Source: Chloroflexota bacterium (GTDB taxonomy: Bacteria; Chloroflexota; Limnocylindria; QHBO01). Taken from it: a stretch of DNA of 16,037 nucleotides. The notes below the pieces were generated by a model. It was given only the letters and a program-made list of their open reading frames with translations, did not search any database and was not told where the DNA came from. The DNA is taken from positions 1 through 16,037 of the forward strand of contig JACCWY010000136.1 in the NCBI GenBank assembly GCA_013697395.1. Direction: 5' to 3'. Positions 5,313 to 14,446 of this stretch are shown here, in pieces (position 1 is the stretch's first letter; every line of letters starts with the position of its first letter). A program made the position numbers and the translations under genes.

Positions 5313-6132
5313 GTGCGGCTGCCCGCCGAGCGACCGCTCCGGGTCCTCGCCGCCGCGCTGCTCGCGTTCTCGATCGCGAGTGCGCCTTCGCTGGTGCGCG
5401 CCGCGTCGACGCTGTCCGATGGCAGCGTCACGCCGACGAGCGGCACGACCGCGACGACGTTCACCTTCAGTGTCGACTACACCTCGACCGGCAGCCCGAC
5501 TCGGCCCGCCCAGGCCGTGTGGGCGCAGGTCGGAGGCGTCACCGCCACGCTCGTCAAGGTGAGCGGCAGCGCCCATGACGGAACCTGGCAGGGGAGCGCG
5601 ACGCTCCCCGCCGGAACCTGGCTGGTGACCTTCCACGCCACGACTTCCAGCGACCCGCAGCCCGAGCCGCTTCCCAGACCGATGGTCACCGTGACCCAGC
5701 CGCCGCCCACCCCGACGCCATCGCCCACGCCCCAGCCGACCGCCACGTCCGCGCCGCCGACGCCCGCGCCGCCCACGCGCTCGCCGTCGACGAATCCGAC
5801 GCCAAGGCCGCTGCCCACGCCGCAGTTGACCCCACCACCGATCGATGGCGATGACGCGACCCTGGGGCGGACGCCAAGCCCGTCGCCGACACCCAGCGCG
5901 TCCGGCTCCGCGCGGTCGAGGACGCCCGCGCCGACCCCGACCCCGACTGCCGACGAGGACGACGATCCTGCCGAGACACCCACCGCTCCCGACCCCCGCC
6001 GACGACGCGGCCGCAACGCCTCCCGAATCGATGCTCGCGTCATTCCTGATCGTGGGTGGAACCTTGAGCCTCGCCGGCGCGGCCGTCCTTGCCCGCCAGT
6101 GGTTCGTCCTACGCCGGGCCCGCCCGCACTGA
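5313..6132 (+). CDS. Secreted Pro/Thr-rich, C-terminally anchored surface protein (frameshifted)
   Basis: The product starts with a Sec-type signal peptide (basic RLPAERPLR, hydrophobic VLAAALLAFSIA, likely cut after SLVRA at about residue 30). A beta-sandwich-like domain follows (about 32-130, including SVTPTSGTTATTFTFSVDYT), then about 100 residues of Pro/Thr/Ser-rich stalk. In the literal frame the stalk runs into basic junk to a stop at 6308. The +1 frame supplies a typical anchor from about 6030 (MLASFLIVGGTLSLAGAAVL, then RQWFVLRRARPH) ending at 6132. Removing one C from the C5 run at 5993-5997 restores a 272-aa protein of signal, domain, stalk, membrane helix and basic tail. GTG at 5313 is chosen because it directly precedes the signal peptide; in-frame upstream starts (5160, 5256) would bury it. 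Function unknown; perhaps an envelope adhesin or sensor. Confidence 0.65.
5993..5997 (+). other. C5 homopolymer frameshift in the surface-protein gene
   Basis: Five Cs occur where four would keep the Pro-rich stalk in frame with the transmembrane anchor. The extra base could be a sequencing or assembly indel, a recent mutation, or slippage-based phase variation. A C5 run is short for the last option. Confidence 0.6.
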
Positions 6133-6364
6133 TCGGACGCAACGAGTGCCGGGCCGAGGGTGAAGGGAGCGTCAGCGATCGATGCTCATCGCCTCGTCCC
6201 GCCACATTCAGACCACCGCCGCACTACGGGCCGGCAACGCTTCAGTTGGCGCCGCAGTGCTGGCTGGGAGCCGCAGTTGACCGGGCTGGTGGACATCCTC
6301 TCCGTTAGTGCGGCCCCTGTCTGCATCTGACAAGTAGACCTGGTCACCCGGTCAGCCCCGAAGG
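6133..6364. other. Gene-free gap between convergent genes
   Basis: About 230 bp between the repaired stop of the surface protein and the stop of the minus-strand methyltransferase. The only open frame is the shifted tail of the surface-protein ORF (to 6308), which lacks any family character. No strong hairpin with a T-run was found. Confidence 0.5.
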
Positions 6365-7213
6365 TCAGCCTGGGCGCCGGCCGACGACGCTGACGAGGGG
6401 GCGCCGCCAGACGAGCGCATCTGGATCGAGCCGTTCGAGGCGTCGTAGGACCTCGGCGCGAAGGCGCCGGCGCATCGGCTCATCCAGGGCTTCGAAGGTC
6501 AGATCCTCGATCCAGTGCTCGAGCACATCGAGGTAGGAGCGTGGCGTGTACCGATGCTCCAGCCACTCTTCCTGGGCACGGACCGAGCGAAATCCGGCCT
6601 CACGCAGGTCCGCTGCCGCGCTGCCCGGCGAGGCGTAGGGCCGGGTGCCGTCCCCCGAGCCGGCCGGTGGGGTTTCGATGTCCAGCTCGTCGAGCGCAAG
6701 GTCGAAGGCCGCTTCGGGCTCGAACGGATCCTCGTCGGCTCGCCACGCCAGGCAGGCGAAGACGCCGCCCGGTCGGAGGACGCGGAACGCCTCGCGGACG
6801 GCGGCCGCACGGTTCGGAGTGAGCTGGATGACGAAGCTGCTCATCGCCCCGTCGACGCTCCCGTCCGGGAGCGGGAGGCTCGCCGCCTTGCCGACCTCCA
6901 GGCTCAGCCGCTCGCGACGTCCCGCATTTCGCGCTGCATCCGCGGCGAGGTCCAGCATCCTGCGCGATGGGTCCACCCCGATGACCCGGACGTTCGGCCA
7001 GCGCTCCAGCGCCGCGAGGGCGAGGGTGCCGGTTCCGGCACCGATATCGACGATCGTCAGCGGCTCATCGGGCGGCAGGAGGCCGTCGAGGCGGTCGAGC
7101 AGCCGTATGGCGGACGGCGCGATGACCGGCGCCCACCAATCCCGGTAGGCGGCTGCGTATTGGTCGTAGGACGCTTCGGGGGCCGGCGATTCGGACTGCT
7201 GCTGTGCGGTCAT
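6365..7213 (-). CDS. Class I SAM-dependent methyltransferase
   Basis: A 282-aa methyltransferase of the UbiE/Methyltransf_11 type. Motif I VDIGAGTG is at residues 55-62, the acidic ribose-binding residue is D81 (VIGVDPS), the motif II region is DGSVDGAMSSFVIQ (about 117-130) and LRPGG follows (146-150). The C-terminal third (ALDELDIETPP onward) resembles small-molecule methyltransferases, so a metabolite rather than a macromolecule is the likely acceptor; it cannot be named. ATG at 7213 is preferred. An in-frame GTG at 7246 would add 11 residues and is the alternative. A 19-bp dyad (7218-7236) sits immediately upstream of the ATG. The gene is divergent from a large cyclase/ATPase/TPR gene and may share its regulation. 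Confidence 0.9.
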   Translation of the reverse strand: MTAQQQSESPAPEASYDQYAAAYRDWWAPVIAPSAIRLLDRLDGLLPPDEPLTIVDIGAGTGTLALAALERWPNVRVIGVDPSRRMLDLAADAARNAGRRERLSLEVGKAASLPLPDGSVDGAMSSFVIQLTPNRAAAVREAFRVLRPGGVFACLAWRADEDPFEPEAAFDLALDELDIETPPAGSGDGTRPYASPGSAAADLREAGFRSVRAQEEWLEHRYTPRSYLDVLEHWIEDLTFEALDEPMRRRLRAEVLRRLERLDPDALVWRRPLVSVVGRRPG

Positions 7214-7217
7214 GGTC

Positions 7218-7236
7218 GCCGTGAGTCTCTCACGGC
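7218..7236. promoter_or_regulatory. 19-bp dyad upstream of the minus-strand methyltransferase
   Basis: GCCGTGAGTCTCTCACGGC has perfect 8-bp arms around TCT and ends 4 nt before the methyltransferase ATG. If transcribed, it would form a stable hairpin at the start codon; otherwise it may be an operator for the divergent pair. It resembles a CRP half-site pair, but the GTGA/TCAC spacing is 5 nt rather than the canonical 6. Confidence 0.45.
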
Positions 7237-7293
7237 CCCGAGGCACGCGCCGTGGGGTCCGGCATGTGTAGGCGCGACGAACGCCGAGCGTCG

Positions 7294-7299
7294 CACAAT
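7294..7299 (+). promoter_or_regulatory. -10-like CACAAT before the left large cyclase
   Basis: CACAAT ends 6 nt before the GTG at 7306. GGAAGG directly abuts the GTG and is too close to act as a Shine-Dalgarno, so a leaderless start is the simplest reading. No good -35 is seen. Confidence 0.35.
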
Positions 7300-7305
7300 G
7301 GAAGG

Positions 7306-10300
7306 GTGACGATCACCGACGAGCGCAGGCTGGTGACCGTGCTCTTCGCGGACCTGGTTGGATTCACCGGCCGCGCGGAGCAGAGCGATCCGGAGGCGGT
7401 CCGCGAATTCCAACGCGCCTACTTCGCGGCGATTGCCGCCGAGGTGGAGCGCTTCGGTGGCACGGTGGAGAAGTTCATCGGCGATGCGGCCATGGCGCTC
7501 TTCGGAGCGCCGACGGCCCACGATGACGACGCGGAGCGAGCCCTGCGAACCGCATTGAGCATCCGCGAGGCGGTCGGGCGACTCGAGGGCGGGCACGAGG
7601 TCCGTATCCGGCGTGAACACCGGCGAGGTGGTGGGCGGCACGGCCGGGCCCCAGTCGGGCGACTACACGGTCAGCGGCGATGCTGTGAACGTGGCGGCGC
7701 GCATTCAGCAGGCCGCAGCCCCGAACGAGATCCTGGTGGGCGGGATGACCCGCCGCCTCAGCGCCGAGGCGTTCGCCTTCGCCCCGCTCGAGGAGATGGC
7801 GCTCCGGGGTCGCACCATGCCGATGGAGGTCTGGCGCCTGGAGCGTGAGCTGCCCGATCGGCCCAGGATGCGCGGCGGGGAGGCGCGCCTGGTCGGGAGG
7901 GAACGGGAGCTTGCCTCGCTCGAGTCGGCGCTCGACGAGGCCTCCGGTGGGCGCGGCCTGATGGTGGCACTGGCCGGGGAGCCCGGCATCGGGAAGAGCC
8001 GGCTCGCACTCGAGGTCCTTCGCCGGGCCGAGGCGAACGAGTTCGTCAGCGCCTGGACGAGCTCGCGCTCGTACGCGTCGGCATTTCCGTACCACCTGGT
8101 GCGGCAGCTGGTTCCTCAGCTGCTCCATCGCCGGGTCGGTGCGAGCACCGTGGACGCCCTGCGTGCGGCGGACGTCGGCGCGGATGGCGAGAACGTCGAG
8201 CGCTGGGCAGCCGTGCTCGACGACGTGCTCGGCGAGGCGTCCGAGGCCGATCCGCAGCTGGCCGACCTGTCTCCGTCGGGGCGGCAGCGAATCCTGGTGC
8301 ACGCCATCGGTGGTCTCCTGCGCTCGGCCTCGGACCGAACACCGATGCTCCTCGTCCTCGACGACCTGCACTGGGCCGATCCGGCCAGCCTTGCAGTCGT
8401 GGAGGAGCTGCTCGACATCCTGCCCGGGCTGCGCGTGATGCTGCTGGCGACCTATCGGTCCAATTGGTCGCACGGCTGGGAGGGTCGCAGCGCCTACGAG
8501 CAGCTGAACCTGCGGGCCCTGCGGGCGGAGGATGCGCGGCGGATGGCGGCGGAGCTGGCGCAGGGCGCGTCGCTGTCGAGCGAGCAGACGGAGCTCGTGC
8601 TGGAGCGCTCGGCGGGCAACCCGCTGTTCCTGGAGGAGCTGCTCCAGGGCGAGCGGGCGGCGGCCAGCGTGCACCCGCATCGGCTGCCGGCGACGATCCA
8701 CGAGATGCTCCTGGCGCGCCTGGATGCGCTGCCGCCCAACGCGAGGCGCACGCTCCAGCTGGCGTCGGTGATGGGGATGGAGTTCTCCGAGCGGATCGTG
8801 GCGGACCTGTCGGAGATCGACGAGGCCGAGACCGATGGCGCCCTGGGAACCCTCCAGCGCGCCGAGCTCATCGCGGCGGCTGGGTCGGATGGCCGGCTGG
8901 CCTTTCGGCATCCGCTCATCCACGAGGTTGCGTACGGAAGCCTGCTGCTCAGCACGCGCCGGGCCCTCCACGGCCGGATCGGACGCTGGCTGGAAGTGCA
9001 CGGCGGCGAGGAGCAGGTTGCCGAGCTGGCACGCCACTACCGCGACAGTGACGACCTGGCCAAGGCGCGACACTATCTCCCGCTGGCCGGCGAGCGGGCC
9101 CAGGCCTTCAACGCCAACCGCGAGGCGCACGGCTGGTTCACCGATGCGGCCGAGGCCTATGCCGACGATCCGGAGAAGCGGGCGGGGATGCTCGAGGCGG
9201 CGGCGCAGCAGCCCTACCTGCTCGGCGAGATCGACAGCGCGAAGGAGCAGCAGGAGGAGGCGATCCGCCTGTACGAGTCGGTCGGCGCCGAGCGCGCCGC
9301 CCTCAACGCGCGACGGTGGCTCGGGCGGTTCGACTGGCTGCTCGGCGACCCGCGCGAGGCGGCGCGGCAGATCGGTCTGGCCATCGACGGCCTCGAGCGG
9401 ATGGGACCCAGCCCCGAGCTGGCGATGGCGTACAGCTTCCGGTCCCAGAGCGTCATGCTCGAGCCTGACCTCGAAGCCGGCGCGGAATGGGCCCGCAAGG
9501 CGATCGCCGTCGCCGAGCCGATCCGCGCGACCGCCGCCCTCGTGCACGCCTACAACAACCTGGGGTACTGCCTCCTGTCGCAGGGCGACGCCGAAGGCGC
9601 CGACTACCTGCGGCGCAGCCGCGACCTCGGCATCGAACATCGCCTGCCCGATGACGTCGGCCGTGCCTACGCCAACTTGAGCGGCCAGGGCACGCGCGTC
9701 TTCCCGTTCTCGTACGCCGAGTCGGAGGCGCTGATGACCGAGGCGATCGAGTACGCCGCTCGCACCATCCCCGACGGCATCTTCGACCGATGGATCCGGT
9801 CCGGCTGGGGCGAGTTCCTGCTCGTCTCCGGCCGCTGGGCTGAGGCGGAGCGCGTCCTCTGGGACCTGGACCCGTCGGCCGCAGAGGCCTACCTACGCAG
9901 CGAGGTGCTCGGCCTGCGCGCCCACCTCCTGGCCTACCGTGGCGGTTACGAGGAGGCAGCGTCGATCGCGTCGGTCGCCGCCGAGACCGCGGTCCACGTC
10001 GGCGACGTCCAGGCCGTGCTGCCGACGCTCGCCGCGCTTGCTGCGAGCCAGGCCGGGCTGGGTGGGGACGAGGCGGCGGTCGCCACCATCCGTCGGGCAA
10101 TCGAGCGGCGCGGCACGAACCGCGAGTCGATCATCAGCAGCTGGTTCCTGTTCGAGGCGGTCGACACGCTGACCGCGATCACTGCCCGCAACCCTGACTC
10201 CGCCGCCCTTCGTTCGGGGATCGAGGCCCTCGCCGCCTTCGCCACCATCCTCAGGCCCGATGCCGCCCGTACCGGCGACCTCGTCCAGGCCGAGGTCCGC

Positions 10301-10570
10301 CGGGCGCTCTTCGGTGCGGCGGCCGAGCAGCTTCAGCGGCTCGCGCGCTCAACCGGCGTGCCGTTCGAGCTGTCCGCGGAGTCCTTTCCCGATAGCACCG
10401 ATGCGCTCGCCGTGCTCGATCGCGAGCGTCGCCCGTTCGACGCAGCGCGCATCCGGCTCTGGCTGGCGGAGGCGGGCGAGGCGAGCGCCGACGTGCTGCC
10501 CGCGGCCCGGGCGACCTTCGGGGAGCTCAGTGCAGATCCGTACCTCGATCGCGCGCAGCGCGTGAGCTGA
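7306..10570 (+). CDS. Class III cyclase-AAA ATPase-TPR signalling protein (1-nt frameshift)
   Basis: The repaired gene encodes about 1087 aa. Residues 1-175 are a class III cyclase domain: D16 (LFADLVGF), K56 and D60 (EKFIGD), D125, N128 and R132 (SGDAVNVAARI). A linker and LVGRERE lead into a STAND/AAA-like ATPase with Walker A GEPGIGKS (about 224-231) and Walker B MLLVLDD (about 347-353), then a long helical TPR-like C-terminus. The architecture resembles soluble adenylyl cyclase and mycobacterial cyclase-ATPase regulators, but without a LuxR-type DNA-binding end. As sequenced, one extra C at 7608/7609 splits it: the first frame runs to 7848, and the second, with the rest of the cyclase, the ATPase and the TPRs, is open from 7613 to 10570. 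The 985 intact codons downstream argue for a recent or artefactual indel. It converges on the similar minus-strand gene. Confidence 0.88.
7608..7609 (+). other. Frameshift site within the cyclase domain
   Basis: The first frame reads GHEVRI and then turns into Arg-rich junk; the +1 frame continues GVNTGEVVGG. Dropping one C restores EVRIGVNTGEV, the normal class III cyclase sequence. The break separates D16/K56/D60 from D125/N128/R132, so neither fragment alone has a complete active site. Confidence 0.75.
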
Positions 10571-10573
10571 CCG

Positions 10574-13500
10574 TTAGAGCCGCACCTCATCCGCGGTGGG
10601 CACGGACTGGGCTCGAAGGTCGGTGGTGGGTGCGTCGGAGAGCGCAGCGTCCAGCTGAGCGAGGTAGGGCTGTGCGCCGAGTCGCTCGAAGATGGCGCGA
10701 GCCTCCTCGGCGACGCGTTGCCGCTCGGCTGGCTCCAGTGCATCGGCGACGATGGCGTCCAGGCCCGTGTTGGCAACCATCCACGAGAGACTCATCTCTC
10801 GGAACAGCCGGAGTGCCTCCACGTAGTGGGCTCGGGCCTCGGTGCGGCGACCCTCCAGTGCGGCCAGCGCCCCCTCCATCGCGGCGCGGAAAGCGGTCGT
10901 CCGGCGACCCTTGCGGGCTCCCGCGTAGGCGGCCAGCATCTCGCGGATCGCATCGGCATCACGCAGGCGCAGGGCTGCCCGAGACACGACCGGCGGAGCG
11001 GCGTCAATGGCTCCCTGGCCGGCCCACGAGAGGGATGCCCTGCCACGCTCGACGACCTCCGCGTAGCGGCCCAACGCCATCATCGCCATCCAGGTCGTGT
11101 ACTCGATCTGCCCGCGATACTGGGGGTCGTCGAACCGGGCAGCAATCGCCTCGAGCTCGGCAGTCAGCTCTGCCACCGGCTCGCCACGCGCTGCCAGGAT
11201 CTCGACCTCGATCGCCCCCAACCAGATGCGCTCGGCGGGCTCGGCGTCGTCCCAGATCGGATCCCGAGCCTCCCCGAGCGCCCAGTCCCAGTCGCCGAGT
11301 TGGATCGCGGTATCGGCCGCATTGCCGAGGAGGTAGCGCAGGCCGAACTTCTGGCCCCATTGACGAGCCCTGGCCGCCCCGTCACGCGAGACCCGATATG
11401 CCGTTTCCGGGTCGTCCGGGTCGAGCGCATACCCCAGGTTGATCATCGCCCGCAGCTGCGGATCGTGGAGGTTGTGGCGGTCGGCCAGCGCGATCACGCC
11501 CATGAGCGAGGAAACCGACTCGATCGGCCGGCCGATGTTGGTGAGCGAGACGGCGCGGGTGGTGAGTAGCTCGATCGCAAGCACGGTGAGACCACGCGCC
11601 TCCGCCGCAGGGAGCGCTCGCTCCGCGATCGCTACTGCCTCGTCGAAGCGTGACCTCCGCATGGTCAGCTTGGCGAGCGACTCCGCGATCTCGACATAGC
11701 CCTCGTCATCCGAGGTGAGGCCGGGCTCGGCCATGGCTTCGGTCAGCAGCTCGAGGGCGCGCTCCTGGTGGCCCTCGATCAGGATGTTCCCGAGGTGCCC
11801 GACCGCCTGGCGCCGGGCGACGCTGGCTCCCAGCTGCGTCGCGAGATCGATCGCGCGTTCGAGGTGGGGGTTGGACGCTTCGACCTTGCCCGAGTCCGCC
11901 GCGAAGCCGCCCGCTTCCCGGCGGAGGCCGAGCTCGTCGGCGGGGTCGGTCGTGACCTCAAGGGCCAGCTCCACGTACGTGAGCGCGTGGGCAGGTGATG
12001 CCAGCGCCCTCGCCCGGGCCGCCGCCCCGCGCAATGCCACGCGGGCCTGCGCCGCCACGGCGGCCCCCTCCTCGCCGCCGGGCTGGGCGCGGTACGCCTC
12101 GACGTAGTGCTGGGCCAGGACCCCCGCCAGCTCGTCGTCGCCGAGCATCTCGAAGTGTCGAGCAGCAGCAAGGTGACGCGCCCGTCGGTCGCGCTTCGCC
12201 AGCGTGCCGTAGGCGACCTCCTTGATCAGGCCCTGGAGGAACCGATACTGGCCGCGCTCCGGCGACCGCGGGTCGTCGTCGAGCACAATCAGCTCTCGGC
12301 GGGCGAGGTGGCGCAGGCGTCGCTCGACGTCGTCTGCGGGCAGCCCGGAGACCGCCGCGAGCACATCGGCCGCGAACGAGAGGCCGATAACCGATGCGTC
12401 CTGGAGCAGGCTGCGCTCGGCCGGGTCCAGCCCGTCCAGGCGTGCGGCGATCAGCGCGTGGAGCGTCTCCGGCACGGCGAGCGTGGAGAGGTCTCCGACC
12501 GGCTCATAGCTGCCATCGGTCAGTTGCAGGCGGCCGTCGTTGAGGAGCATGCGCACGGTCTCGACCGCGTAGAGCGGGATCCCCTCGGCGCGGCCCACGA
12601 TCGTCCGAGCCGCCGGCTCCGGGAGGCCTGGGACGAGGCCGCCCAGCAGCTCGAGCATCTCGGCATCGGTCAACGGCTCGAGGCCGAGCGAGGTGAAGCC
12701 GCGCTGGCCGGCACCCCAGGTCGGGCGCCGGTCGAGGAGCTCGGGCCGGGCCAGGGTGATGACGTAGATCGGCTTCCCGCGTGACCAGGCCAGCAGATCC
12801 TCGATGAAGTCGATGAGCCCCTCATCGGCCCATTGGAGGTCCTCGAAGACGAGCACCACGGGCGCCTGGTCGGCGATGCGCTCGAAGTAGAGGCGCCACG
12901 CCGGGAACAGCTCGCCGCGCTCCGCCCCGGAGCCGTCGTCGAAGCCGAGGAGCTGGAGCAGGGGACCCTCCAGGGTGCGGCGCTCATCCTCGTCGGGCAC
13001 GAACTCCGCCAGGCTGGCCGTGAGCGCTTCGCGGGTCGCCTCCTCATCGGCTCCTTCGCCGATGCCCAGGCGCATGCGCACCATCTCGCCCAGCCCCCAG
13101 AACGTGATCCCGTCGCCGTAGGACGGCGAGCGGCCCTGGTGCCAGTAGACGATCTCGGTCACGCCGTCGATGTACTTGAGGAACTCCCAGGCGAGCCGGG
13201 TCTTGCCGATGCCGCCCTGGCCGATGACGCTGACGAGCCGCACCCCGCGCTCGCGCGCCGTGCCGTGATAGAAGTCCTTGATCAGCTGCAGCTCGGCGCC
13301 GCGCCCGACGAAAGGCGCCTCGAGCTGCTCGCTCCGTCCGGCCCCACCGCGCTTGGCGACGACGCGGAGCGCGCGCCAGGCGGCGACCGGCAGCTCCTTG
13401 CCCTTGAGCACCTGGTCCGCGACGGCCTCGTAGGCGATCGCATCCCCCGACGCGCGGCGTGTCGAGTCGCCGACGAGCACCGTGCCGGGCGGCGCCGCCG

Positions 13501-14122
13501 ACTGGAGTCGCGACGCGGTGTTCACGAGGTCGCCGGCGACCATCCCCATGTCGCTGGCGCCCAGGGTGACCGCGGCCTCGCCGGTCAGGACGCCGGCCCG
13601 CAGCGCCAGGTCCGGCACGCCGGCGGCTTCCCCCATGCGGCGGACCGCGTCGACGAGGTCGAGCGCCGTGCGCACCGCCCGCTCGGGGTCGTCCTCCTGG
13701 GCGATCGGCGTGCCCCACACTGCCATGACCGCGTCGCCGATGAACTTCTCGATCGTGCCGCCGTAGCGACCGATCGTCTCGCGGCAGAGCCCGAAGTACC
13801 CTTCCAGCAGGTCGCGCACGTCCTCCGCATCGCGGCTCTCCGAGATCGTGGTGAAGCCGACCAGGTCCGCGAACAGCACGCTCACCAGCCTGCGTTCGGC
13901 CACCTGCGCGGCGTTCGCCGTCCCTGCGCCGGCGGTTGCCGTTGGGGCTGCCGCAGGGTCCGTTCCCGAGGCGCTCAGCGGAACCCCGCATTCGCCGCAG
14001 AACTTTCCCCCCGCCGGATTCGGCGTGCCGCAGCTGGGGCACTGGATCGCCAGGGGCGTTCCGCACTCGACGCAGAACTTGCGTCCGGCGTCGTTCTGGC
14101 TGCCGCAGCTACCGCAGATCAC
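10574..14122 (-). CDS. Double-zinc-ribbon class III cyclase-AAA ATPase-TPR protein
   Basis: A 1182-aa multidomain protein. Residues 1-50 hold two zinc ribbons (C3/C6/C17/C20 and C28/C31/C42/C45). An Ala/Thr/Pro linker precedes a class III cyclase domain (about 76-225) with D86 (LFADLVGF), K126 and D130 (EKFIGD), D198, N201 and R205 (VAGDLVNTASRL). FVGRGAE opens the ATPase, with Walker A GQGGIGKT at 301-308 and Walker B VVLVFEDLQWAD at about 422-433. Helical TPR-like repeats fill the C-terminal half. No membrane segment is seen. The cyclase is predicted active, with nucleotide- or protein-dependent control through the STAND/TPR part (inference). GTG at 14122 has AGGAG (plus-strand 14132-14136) 9 nt upstream and a promoter behind it. 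It converges, stop to stop, with the related gene on its left, and is divergent from a methyltransferase. Confidence 0.95.
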   Translation of the reverse strand: MICGSCGSQNDAGRKFCVECGTPLAIQCPSCGTPNPAGGKFCGECGVPLSASGTDPAAAPTATAGAGTANAAQVAERRLVSVLFADLVGFTTISESRDAEDVRDLLEGYFGLCRETIGRYGGTIEKFIGDAVMAVWGTPIAQEDDPERAVRTALDLVDAVRRMGEAAGVPDLALRAGVLTGEAAVTLGASDMGMVAGDLVNTASRLQSAAPPGTVLVGDSTRRASGDAIAYEAVADQVLKGKELPVAAWRALRVVAKRGGAGRSEQLEAPFVGRGAELQLIKDFYHGTARERGVRLVSVIGQGGIGKTRLAWEFLKYIDGVTEIVYWHQGRSPSYGDGITFWGLGEMVRMRLGIGEGADEEATREALTASLAEFVPDEDERRTLEGPLLQLLGFDDGSGAERGELFPAWRLYFERIADQAPVVLVFEDLQWADEGLIDFIEDLLAWSRGKPIYVITLARPELLDRRPTWGAGQRGFTSLGLEPLTDAEMLELLGGLVPGLPEPAARTIVGRAEGIPLYAVETVRMLLNDGRLQLTDGSYEPVGDLSTLAVPETLHALIAARLDGLDPAERSLLQDASVIGLSFAADVLAAVSGLPADDVERRLRHLARRELIVLDDDPRSPERGQYRFLQGLIKEVAYGTLAKRDRRARHLAAARHFEMLGDDELAGVLAQHYVEAYRAQPGGEEGAAVAAQARVALRGAAARARALASPAHALTYVELALEVTTDPADELGLRREAGGFAADSGKVEASNPHLERAIDLATQLGASVARRQAVGHLGNILIEGHQERALELLTEAMAEPGLTSDDEGYVEIAESLAKLTMRRSRFDEAVAIAERALPAAEARGLTVLAIELLTTRAVSLTNIGRPIESVSSLMGVIALADRHNLHDPQLRAMINLGYALDPDDPETAYRVSRDGAARARQWGQKFGLRYLLGNAADTAIQLGDWDWALGEARDPIWDDAEPAERIWLGAIEVEILAARGEPVAELTAELEAIAARFDDPQYRGQIEYTTWMAMMALGRYAEVVERGRASLSWAGQGAIDAAPPVVSRAALRLRDADAIREMLAAYAGARKGRRTTAFRAAMEGALAALEGRRTEARAHYVEALRLFREMSLSWMVANTGLDAIVADALEPAERQRVAEEARAIFERLGAQPYLAQLDAALSDAPTTDLRAQSVPTADEVRL

Positions 14123-14136
14123 GGGGCACGACTCCT

Positions 14137-14151
14137 ACTCGGGAGCCGAGT
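14137..14151. promoter_or_regulatory. 15-bp dyad over the cyclase promoter start region
   Basis: ACTCGGGAGCCGAGT has perfect 6-bp arms around GAG. It overlaps the last bases of the -10 box (14149-14154) and the predicted transcription start, just upstream of the Shine-Dalgarno. This is a typical repressor operator position. It could alternatively form a small 5' UTR hairpin. Confidence 0.45.
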
Positions 14152-14178
14152 ATCGCCGTTTCACGCGCAGAGGGTCAA
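14149..14178 (-). promoter_or_regulatory. Promoter of the double-zinc-ribbon cyclase gene
   Basis: On the minus strand TTGACC (14178-14173) and GATACT (14154-14149) are separated by 18 bp, the best sigma-70-type match in the window. Predicted transcription begins about 20 nt before the GTG at 14122, which leaves room for the AGGAG ribosome binding site. Confidence 0.55.
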
Positions 14179-14432
14179 CGATGGGGCGGCATTGGCTTGC
14201 TCACCCTCTCTTCGGACGATTCCTATCGGATATGCATCGGTGGACTCTTAGGTTGGGTTCATCTGCCCGAACCGTTCGCAATATGCACCGTGGGCATAAT
14301 TGACAGCGTTTCGAGGGCCCGCATCCATCGGCCTGAGCGTGAAGACGGGCTGAGCCCGAGATGGTTTCCGACATAACGATCCGCCCATGAATATCTGAGA
14401 AGAATCGTTCGCCGGTGGACCGTCTCTGGCCG
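14179..14432. other. AT-richer divergent intergenic region
   Basis: No gene is seen between the two divergent starts. The stretch is less GC-rich than its surroundings and contains a TTGACA (14300-14305), an overlapping CATAAT (14295-14300) and a loose AACGAT/ATCGTT pair (about 14375-14409). None forms a complete promoter. The only short frame (MHRWTLRLG...) has no support. Confidence 0.4.
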
Positions 14433-14438
14433 TAGAGT
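14433..14438 (+). promoter_or_regulatory. -10-like TAGAGT before the plus-strand methyltransferase
   Basis: TAGAGT ends 8 nt before the ATG at 14447, where no Shine-Dalgarno is found, so the transcript may be leaderless or nearly so. The same hexamer precedes the VOC gene at 114-119. No strong -35 is visible. Confidence 0.35.
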
Positions 14439-14446
14439 ACGGGCCG

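Noticed and set aside
7218..7236. CRP/cAMP-receptor binding site
   Set aside because: GTGA and TCAC half-sites are present but separated by 5 nt, not the canonical 6, and no CRP-like gene is in the window. Kept only as a generic dyad.
7475..9640. 721-aa minus-strand open frame
   Set aside because: It lies antisense to the cyclase-ATPase-TPR gene. Its product is Arg/His/Pro-rich low-complexity sequence typical of a GC-rich shadow frame, and the plus strand carries clear catalytic and P-loop motifs.
12833..14251. 472-aa plus-strand open frame
   Set aside because: Shadow of the double-zinc-ribbon cyclase on the opposite strand; no domain character and a biased composition.
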